A stretch of 64,000 bases of DNA from Candidatus Nitrosymbiomonas proteolyticus (GTDB lineage Bacteria > Armatimonadota > Fimbriimonadia > Fimbriimonadales > Fimbriimonadaceae), in assembly GCA_017347465.1 (NCBI GenBank), contig AP021858.1:1178001-1242000 (forward strand), given 5' to 3'. How positions within the stretch are numbered: position 1 is the first letter of the stretch; each line of letters starts with the position of its first letter. The translations under genes were made by a program, and so were the position numbers. Shown piece after piece: positions 58,402 to 64,000 of the stretch. The notes under the pieces were generated by a model. It searched no databases. It saw only the letters and a list, made by a program, of their open reading frames with translations, and was not told where the DNA came from.

Positions 58402-60515
58402 CTGCTCCTCCGGCTTCTTCGCCGAGATGTCGCCAATGCTAAAGGATACACCGAAGTTGCGCCCGCTTCGACCAAAGCCGCGCTGATTGCGGCAAGCGTC
58501 CAGCCGGAGTCCACGATGTCGTCGAGGAGCAGGACGGTCCCCTCGATCTCGCCCCGAACCGAGAATCGCCCCCAAACGTTCTCAAACTGCCGAACTTCCG
58601 AGCCGTTTTCTTTTTGCGGCAACACGCGCTTTTCCCGCTCGATCACGCCTCGACATTCGATTCCGAGCGATTGCGCGAGGCGATTCGCGAAGGAATCCAG
58701 CGCCTTTCGTTGGGAAGCGTGAGGCGCCCACGTGATCCAATCGGGCGTCCATCCGACCGATTCGATGGCTTTGAGCGCGGCGACAAGCAGATCGTCGCCG
58801 TACTCGTCATGAACGTACTTTCCCGCCTGCACTGCCTCTCCGCGGCCCGGTTCCCCATAGAAGCTGAGCGCCACGCCTTCGGCTACCTTTCGAGTCGCGA
58901 GCAGGCCCCTTCGTCCCTTCGTCTTGGCCCCCAGTGGCGCTTGCTTAGGAACTCGAATGAGGATCAGTTCCCGGTCGAGAAACGCCGCCGCGGCTTCTAT
59001 GGAGTCGGGCGAAGGCGTGAACGAGGAGTAGTTTCGGCACCGGTCGCACTGCCCGCAATCCTTTGCGGGGTCTTGCCCCAGAGCCGATAGCAGATAGGAC
59101 ATTCGGCAGTCCGCCGTCTCGATGTACCGCTCCATGTCGTCGAGTTCCCTCAGCCTGCGCTTTCGAAGCGACTCGAATAGGGCCGGGTCGGGAGGCGACG
59201 CGTCGGGACGCCAGTTCAATGTGTCGTCCTCCACGAGCAATGCGCCCTGCGCTTCGAGGATTTCGAGCGCATGAAGCACTTGGACCTGGGGGGCGTCGGC
59301 GAGCCGCACCAATTCCGACTTCGGGATCGGCTCCCTGGTGAGCAAGCTATGAATCGAGTCGAAGACTCTGGCCGGGGGAGAGCCTCGCTCGATGAACCCA
59401 AGTTGGATGTCTCGATCGCCCTCAGAAGCAAGGAGAACAGCGATTGCGCGCCTGAGCTTGCGGCCTGCCCTTCCCGCCTGCTGATAGTACTGGAGAACGG
59501 AACCGGGCATTCGAGCATGGACGACAAAGCCGATGTCCTCCTTGTCGTACCCCATGCCCAAAGCGGAGGTTGCGACGAGAGCCTTGAGCTGGTTCGCCGA
59601 GAACAGTTCCTCGGCGTGCAGGCGTTCGTCGGAAGGCAGCTCCGAATGGTACGGCAGCACTTTGTGGCCCCTGTGACTGAGCCAGGCGGCCGTCTGCTCT
59701 GCGTCGAAGATGGTCGGCGAATAGATGACTCCGACCTCAGGAAGCTTGTGCAGCGCCTCATCGAGCCAGGCGAGCCTCGCGGCTGGGCTTGGAAGCCGGT
59801 AAGCAAGAAGCCGCAGGTTCGTTCGGTTCAGGTCCCCCTTCTGCACAGACCAACCGCCTCCCAAAAGGCTCATCAGGTCTTCGATGACCGGGGACGTTGC
59901 GGTGGCGGTGGTGGCGAGCAAGGAGGCGTCGGAGGGGAACCGCGAAGCGATGCTAACGATTTTTCGGTAGTCGGGCCGAAAGTCATGCCCCCACTCGCTC
60001 AGGCAATGAGCTTCGTCGATGACCAAGAGCCGTCCCCTCTCGAAGAAGTAAGGGAGAGCGGTTTCGGCGAACTCGGGGCGAGAGAGCCGTTCGGGAGCGA
60101 CGAGCACCACATCGACCTTCCCTGCATGGAGTTCAGCGACACACGATTCCCATTCACCGGCGTTGTCGGAGGTGAACGAGACGGCCCGAAGCCCGAGCTT
60201 GGCGGCCATTTCGATCTGGTTGCGCATCAGAGCCAGCAAGGGGCTGACGATGAGTGTGGGCCCCTCCTTCCTTCTTCGAAAGAGCCGGGCTGCGAGGAAG
60301 TACACGGCGCTCTTTCCCCAGCCCGTTCGCTGCACAACGAGATTCCTCGCGCCGGACTGCAAAACGGCCTCGATCGCCTCCCATTGGCCCTCCCGGAAGC
60401 GCGCATCCGGGCCGAACGCCTTAGAAAGGAGCTTCTCGCAGTACGCCCGGTCGTTGGGGCGCTGAGCCGATGCTGGTTTTCGGGGTCTCACGTTGACACT
60501 CTTATCTTCCCTCAT
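58398..60515 (-). CDS. RecQ-family helicase fused to phosphoribosyltransferase-like domain
   Basis: Residues about 30-400 form a RecQ superfamily 2 helicase: FREGQWEAIEAVL, Walker A TGWGKS (64-69), DEAH (167-170), TATATSPV, QYYQQAGRAGRKLRRA motif VI. A zinc-binding cysteine cluster (CRMS, DCGQCDRC) follows at about 465-492. The last 150 residues are a type I phosphoribosyltransferase-like domain with the PRPP loop VLLLDDIVDSGWT at about 658-670. No HRDC domain is seen. ATG 60515 is preferred to TTG 60524. It overlaps the DprA-like gene. Confidence 0.88.
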   Translation of the reverse strand: MREDKSVNVRPRKPASAQRPNDRAYCEKLLSKAFGPDARFREGQWEAIEAVLQSGARNLVVQRTGWGKSAVYFLAARLFRRRKEGPTLIVSPLLALMRNQIEMAAKLGLRAVSFTSDNAGEWESCVAELHAGKVDVVLVAPERLSRPEFAETALPYFFERGRLLVIDEAHCLSEWGHDFRPDYRKIVSIASRFPSDASLLATTATATSPVIEDLMSLLGGGWSVQKGDLNRTNLRLLAYRLPSPAARLAWLDEALHKLPEVGVIYSPTIFDAEQTAAWLSHRGHKVLPYHSELPSDERLHAEELFSANQLKALVATSALGMGYDKEDIGFVVHARMPGSVLQYYQQAGRAGRKLRRAIAVLLASEGDRDIQLGFIERGSPPARVFDSIHSLLTREPIPKSELVRLADAPQVQVLHALEILEAQGALLVEDDTLNWRPDASPPDPALFESLRKRRLRELDDMERYIETADCRMSYLLSALGQDPAKDCGQCDRCRNYSSFTPSPDSIEAAAAFLDRELILIRVPKQAPLGAKTKGRRGLLATRKVAEGVALSFYGEPGRGEAVQAGKYVHDEYGDDLLVAALKAIESVGWTPDWITWAPHASQRKALDSFANRLAQSLGIECRGVIEREKRVLPQKENGSEVRQFENVWGRFSVRGEIEGTVLLLDDIVDSGWTLAAISAALVEAGATSVYPLALATSRRRSRRSR

Positions 60516-60663
60516 CAGGGTCAACCGCGGGCGATTCGCGCCACAGAAAGCTCAGAATCCCTGGTTTTTCTGCCGAATTGTGCTGGAAGTTCTCCGACGG
60601 AGAACCGATATTTCCCTTGGAAGCACTCCGTCCGGCGACGGCCCACGGGGTGAGGACGCAGAT

Positions 60664-61869
60664 ATGCCCGTATTCACCTATACTGCCATCGATGCTTCGG
60701 GGAAGGCGGTCCGCTCGACTGTTGAAGCGGACAACGAGCAGATCGTCCTAGCTAAGCTCCGCGATCAGGCGCTTCATGTGACGGACATCCGTCGAACGTC
60801 TTCGAGCGGAAGGGTTCGTTCGTTCGGCAGGAAGCGGATGAAGGCGAAGAGCCTCGTCGTGTTCTCGCGGCAGTTTGCCACGATGATCGATGCGGGAATT
60901 CCGATTATGCGGTGCCTCGACATCCTCGCAGGCCAAACGCGGGACCCCGCTCTCAAGCCTGCGCTCGATAACGTCACGATCGACGTGAAGGGTGGCATGT
61001 CGCTCGCCGACTCCGTCGCCAAGCACCCCCACTGTTTCTCGAAGCTCTATGTGAACATGATTCGAGCGGCGGAGGTCGGTGGCATCCTCGATTTGATCCT
61101 GGACCGATTGGCCGGATTCCTCGAATACGAGGCCGAGGTGCGAGGGAAGATCAAGAGCGCGATGATGTATCCGACTCTTGTGTTCTTCTTCTCGATTGTG
61201 ATGCTCTTCGCGCTCTTCAGCTTTGTCCTCCCGAAGTTCAAGGAGATCTTCACCGGGATGGACGTGGAAATGCCTCCGGTCACGGCGGCGCTGTTCGCGA
61301 TGGGCGACTTCATGAACAGCTACTGGTTCGTGATCCTGTTCTTCGTGTTCGGAACGTTCTTGGGCATCAAGTTGTGGGGACGCACGACCAACGGGAGATA
61401 TCAGATCGACCACCTCAAGCTGAGGCTTCCGATCGTGGGTGAACTGTCGCTCAAGATGAGCGTCGCGAGGTTCACCCGGACGTTTGGCGTATTGATCAAC
61501 AGCGGCGTCCCCATTTTGCGGAGCCTCGAAATCGTCGGTGAGACCCTGAACAACTCCGTGTTGACCCAGGCGATCGACGAAGCGCGCACAAGTATCCGCG
61601 AGGGACAGAAGCTCTCGCAGCCTTTGGGCGCGAGCGGGCTGTTTCCGAACATGGTCACCTGCATGATCGACGTGGGCGAAGAGTCGGGCAGGTTGCCGGA
61701 GATGCTCGTCAAGGTGGGCGAGTTTTATGATAACGAGGTGGAGACCACCGTCAAGGGCTTGACGTCGATGATCGAACCCGCGCTGATCATCTTCATGGGT
61801 GTCATTGTGGGATTCATTGCAATTTCGGTAATGACCCCGATCTTCAAGCTGGTCAATAGTGTGAAGTAA
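60664..61869 (+). CDS. pilC: Type II secretion / type IV pilus inner-membrane protein (PilC/GspF)
   Basis: The 401-residue protein has two PilC/GspF domains: the first with FSRQFATMIDAGIPIMRCLDIL, the second with FTRTFGVLINSGVPILRSLEIVG; both include the family's SRQ/TRT-F...L..aG.P... pattern. Three membrane helices separate and follow them, ending FIAISVMTPIFKLVNSVK. It anchors the pilus assembly platform. Upstream of ATG 60664 is TGAGGA. No pilB/pilT is adjacent, but prepilin genes exist at 7390. The 108-bp gap to the sigma factor contains no terminator. Confidence 0.92.
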   Translation: MPVFTYTAIDASGKAVRSTVEADNEQIVLAKLRDQALHVTDIRRTSSSGRVRSFGRKRMKAKSLVVFSRQFATMIDAGIPIMRCLDILAGQTRDPALKPALDNVTIDVKGGMSLADSVAKHPHCFSKLYVNMIRAAEVGGILDLILDRLAGFLEYEAEVRGKIKSAMMYPTLVFFFSIVMLFALFSFVLPKFKEIFTGMDVEMPPVTAALFAMGDFMNSYWFVILFFVFGTFLGIKLWGRTTNGRYQIDHLKLRLPIVGELSLKMSVARFTRTFGVLINSGVPILRSLEIVGETLNNSVLTQAIDEARTSIREGQKLSQPLGASGLFPNMVTCMIDVGEESGRLPEMLVKVGEFYDNEVETTVKGLTSMIEPALIIFMGVIVGFIAISVMTPIFKLVNSVK

Positions 61870-61977
61870 GTCGCTTGCGGCGACTTGAAAGCAAGATCCG
61901 AAGGTCGAGCCAGGAGGGTGAGACCGGAGGGGCCGCTCGCAGGGAATGCGGCGGCGCGAGAATCAATGGAGTGATAC

Positions 61978-63249
61978 ATGGCTGAATCTTTGAACTTCGA
62001 GATGGACCCCGAGGGGATTGTCTTCCGCTACCTGGAGAACCCCAGGCCGGACCTCAAGGACTTGATCCTCGTCCAGTACGCCCCGATGGTGGAGCGCGTC
62101 GCGAGGAAATTCGCGGGCATCGAACCGCTCGACGACCTCGTTCAAGTGGGCTTCATCGGCCTTTTGAACGCGCTCTCCAAGTTCGACCCCGAGGCGGGAG
62201 TTCGTTTCAACACGTATGCGACGTACCTCGTCGCCGGTGAGATCAAGCACTACCTCCGCGACAAGGCTCAGACAATCCGCCAGCCCGCATGGCTCCAGGA
62301 ACTGCGCCACAAGGTGAATCGCGCGACCGCGGTGCTTCAAAGCGAGTTGGGCAGGGAGCCCTCCGAGGCGGAAATCGCTTCGTACCTCGATGTTGCGGAG
62401 CATACGGTCCACGAGGTGTTTCAGACCTCCGAGATGATTCGAGTGGGATCGCTGGATTCGCTCACGGGCGACGACGATTCCGACGCCGAGGTCGATCGGT
62501 TGGACGCTTCGGACTACTGTCCCGAGCAGTTGAGCGTCGAAGAGCGAGTGGTCTTGGAGAGCGCGATGAAGCAACTACGGGACCTCGAACGCGAGGTGCT
62601 CGTCCTCTTCCACTTTGAATCGCTCAACCAGACGGAAATCGCCGCCAAGCTGGGCATCTCGTGCAACTACGTTTCGCACATCCTGCGTCAATCGCTCTCG
62701 AAGCTGCGGCGTATTCTCAGCAGGGAGGAAGAGAACGACCGCATCCTCAAGCGTCAGGCTGAGAGTCTCGACTTTGACGTGATCGATGCGACCACGGGGG
62801 TGTACACAGAGGCCTACTTCCGAACCCGGCTCGAAGAAGAACTGCACCGAGCTTCAGGCCAGAATGGGGCGGTCGCTCTTGTGACGGTCCGCTTCGAGGG
62901 GCTGGCCCACCTGGCGTCGTTCTATGGACAAACGAGCGTGGACGACTTCTTGGCGGACGCCGCCGACTTCCTCAAGGAAACCGTACGCCGACTCGACGTG
63001 GTTTGTAGGCTGGGGGATGCCGGGTTTGCGGTGCTCCTTCCTTCGACGGCCAACACGGCTTCGTTGGCTCGGCAGCGAATCCTCTCTCGAATCGTCGCCT
63101 GGATCGCTTCGCGGCAGGTGGACCAGCAGGACGTCAAAGCTATCTTGGGGAGTTCGTCTTTCCCGGTGGACGGAAAACGAGCCGCCACGATCCTCGACAA
63201 GGCTCTGCGCCCTGTGGACATCGAGTCTGCGGGGTTCCAAGCGGCCTGA
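61978..63249 (+). CDS. Sigma-70 family factor (SigB/F/G or FliA-like) fused to a degenerate GGDEF domain
   Basis: Residues 20-262 are a sigma factor: region 2 (LVQYAPMVERVARKFAGIE, DDLVQVGFIGLLNALSKFD, RFNTYATYLVAGEIKHYLRD), region 3 (LQELRHKVNRATAVLQSELG) and region 4 (LEREVLVLFHFESLNQTEIA, AAKLGISCNYVSHILRQSL). Residues 270-423 align with a GGDEF domain: DATTGVYTEAYF (270-281), a middle LVTVRFEGLAHLASFYGQTS and the C-terminal FPVDGKRAATILDKALR. The active-site signature reads GDAGF (346-350) instead of GGDEF, so cyclase activity is improbable and a binding or regulatory role is more likely. It follows pilC and precedes a USP gene. Confidence 0.88.
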   Translation: MAESLNFEMDPEGIVFRYLENPRPDLKDLILVQYAPMVERVARKFAGIEPLDDLVQVGFIGLLNALSKFDPEAGVRFNTYATYLVAGEIKHYLRDKAQTIRQPAWLQELRHKVNRATAVLQSELGREPSEAEIASYLDVAEHTVHEVFQTSEMIRVGSLDSLTGDDDSDAEVDRLDASDYCPEQLSVEERVVLESAMKQLRDLEREVLVLFHFESLNQTEIAAKLGISCNYVSHILRQSLSKLRRILSREEENDRILKRQAESLDFDVIDATTGVYTEAYFRTRLEEELHRASGQNGAVALVTVRFEGLAHLASFYGQTSVDDFLADAADFLKETVRRLDVVCRLGDAGFAVLLPSTANTASLARQRILSRIVAWIASRQVDQQDVKAILGSSSFPVDGKRAATILDKALRPVDIESAGFQAA

Positions 63250-63316
63250 AAGCGCCCTGCATCCGACCCCTTGAGGCGAGCTAAAGCGATCTCGAATCCT
63301 TCAGAATGGAGCCAAG

Positions 63317-64000
63317 ATGAACGTTGTCTTGGCTACCGACGGTTCGGGTCATTCCCGCCTTGCCGAGGCGGTGTTGGCGAAGGTTCTGGACCCCTCGAAG
63401 ACGAAGGTCACGGCCGTGAGCGTCTCCGCTCCGATCGTTGTCGGAATGGGCACGATCGCGGGAGGAGGCGTGGCGGCGGTCGGGGGCCTAACCGAGTTGT
63501 ATGATGCGGTGAAGGTCGCAGCCGAGCGATTCGCCGAGGAAGCCACGGAGCGGCTCCGAGGGAAGGGCTTTGACGCCGAGGCGGTGGTCTTGGAGGGCGA
63601 CGCCGCGGATACCCTCATCGAATTCGTCGAGAGAAACGACGCCCACCTGGTTGTGATCGGCAGTCGCGGATTGGGCGGGATCGCGTCGTTCTTGCTGGGG
63701 AGCGTGGCGCGGAAACTCGTCTCTCGATGCCCGTCCACAGTTCTGATCGCACGGGCTTTCGAAGGCATGAGCCCGGAAGAAAGCATCGAAGCCCTGAATG
63801 CGAAGGCCGAACTCGACGCCGTGGTCGCGATTGACGGCTCGGACGGTTCGAAAGTGGCGATGCGCTGGATTCAGCAGCGTGTGTCGATGTCGCTGGCCGC
63901 GCTACACGTCGTGTGCGCGGAGCCTCTTGGAGTCATCCCGGCAGGGATCGACCCATCGGCGTTCGCTCAAGTGTATGAGTTCGACCACGATCAAGCGCGC
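63317..64000 (+). CDS. Universal stress protein with tandem USP domains (cut by window edge)
   Basis: The frame starts ATG 63317 and stays open to the last base (228 codons). The first domain opens MNVVLATDGSGHSRLAEAV and ends with the ATP-binding pattern GSRGLGGIASFLLGSVARKL (G-x2-G-x9-GS). A second domain begins DAVVAIDGSDGSKVAMRW at about residue 171. Tandem USP proteins usually bind ATP and respond to energy or redox stress. It lies 67 bp after the sigma-GGDEF gene in the same direction. The C-terminus is outside the window. Confidence 0.9.
   Translation, partial: MNVVLATDGSGHSRLAEAVLAKVLDPSKTKVTAVSVSAPIVVGMGTIAGGGVAAVGGLTELYDAVKVAAERFAEEATERLRGKGFDAEAVVLEGDAADTLIEFVERNDAHLVVIGSRGLGGIASFLLGSVARKLVSRCPSTVLIARAFEGMSPEESIEALNAKAELDAVVAIDGSDGSKVAMRWIQQRVSMSLAALHVVCAEPLGVIPAGIDPSAFAQVYEFDHDQAR

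Noticed and set aside
63349-63786. Minus-strand frame opposite the USP gene
   Set aside because: The plus strand encodes two clear USP domains; the antisense frame has no conserved features.

Overview
The window is GC-rich, gene-dense bacterial chromosome. The gene content fits a diderm of the Armatimonadota, probably Fimbriimonadia: a prepilin-type protein with a C-terminal ADGS motif, DUF1800/DUF1501 pairs, sigma-54, an LptC/LptA-like protein, an outer-membrane beta-barrel with SprA-like segments, CsaB with DUF5693, and many ATGA-coupled genes. The phylum call is inference from gene content; no rRNA is present. I see no plasmid, phage or integrated element apart from one REP-associated transposase and its palindromes.

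Layout. 1-5333 (minus): ftsZ, a terminator, then prmC-def-fmt-propeller protein-mtnA (mtnA runs off the left edge). 5490-12409: a Pur-alpha-like DUF3276 protein, scoB, a small exported protein, a prepilin-type protein with a small lipoprotein, a four-helix membrane protein coupled to a DUF1800/DUF1501 pair (the DUF1501 gene carries a frameshift in a G6 run), and a small SH3-like protein. 12410-14839: REP-like 115-bp tandem repeats, a RAYT transposase, an inverted REP hairpin, an exported protein, a duplicated 146-bp REP-bearing unit and tRNA-Leu(GAG). 14854-17069 (minus): fumarylacetoacetase and a coupled unknown protein. 17143-25490 (plus): ANTAR regulator, HIT hydrolase, family-4 UDG, a NanE-ROK fusion, a GNAT, glyS, an acyl-CoA dehydrogenase-like protein, DUF4434 and pterin dehydratase. 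25480-27543 (minus): an oxidoreductase and pyrD.

27644-39593 (plus): a four-TM protein, membrane-anchored YvcK, gmk, pckA, a cluster of three exported proteins, an LptC/LptA-like protein, and rpoN behind a possibly structured leader. 39590-47407 (minus): a large beta-barrel, csaB, DUF5693, rhomboid, ribH and a LolA-like/thioredoxin-like fusion. 47549-48303 (plus): three small proteins. 48300-51982 (minus): gatC-gatA-unknown-ispE and a small protein. 52065-54284: a YyaL-like protein that lost its redox cysteines, and tRNA-Ser(CGA). 54295-60515 (minus): a RecQ-phosphoribosyltransferase fusion overlapping a DprA-like gene, then a cyclophilin and copZ-copA. 60664-64000 (plus): pilC, a sigma factor fused to a degenerate GGDEF domain, and a tandem universal stress protein that runs off the right edge.

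How the genes fit together. Housekeeping blocks cover translation start and release (prmC, def, fmt), amidotransferase-based charging (gatCA), cofactors (ribH, ispE), pyrimidine synthesis and gluconeogenesis (pckA, yvcK). Pterin dehydratase, fumarylacetoacetase and scoB are consistent with phenylalanine/tyrosine catabolism through acetoacetate. The most unusual items are the sigma factor-GGDEF fusion (61978-63249), the RecQ-PRTase plus DprA pair (57499-60515), and the RAYT with its flanking REP hairpins (12497-13361).
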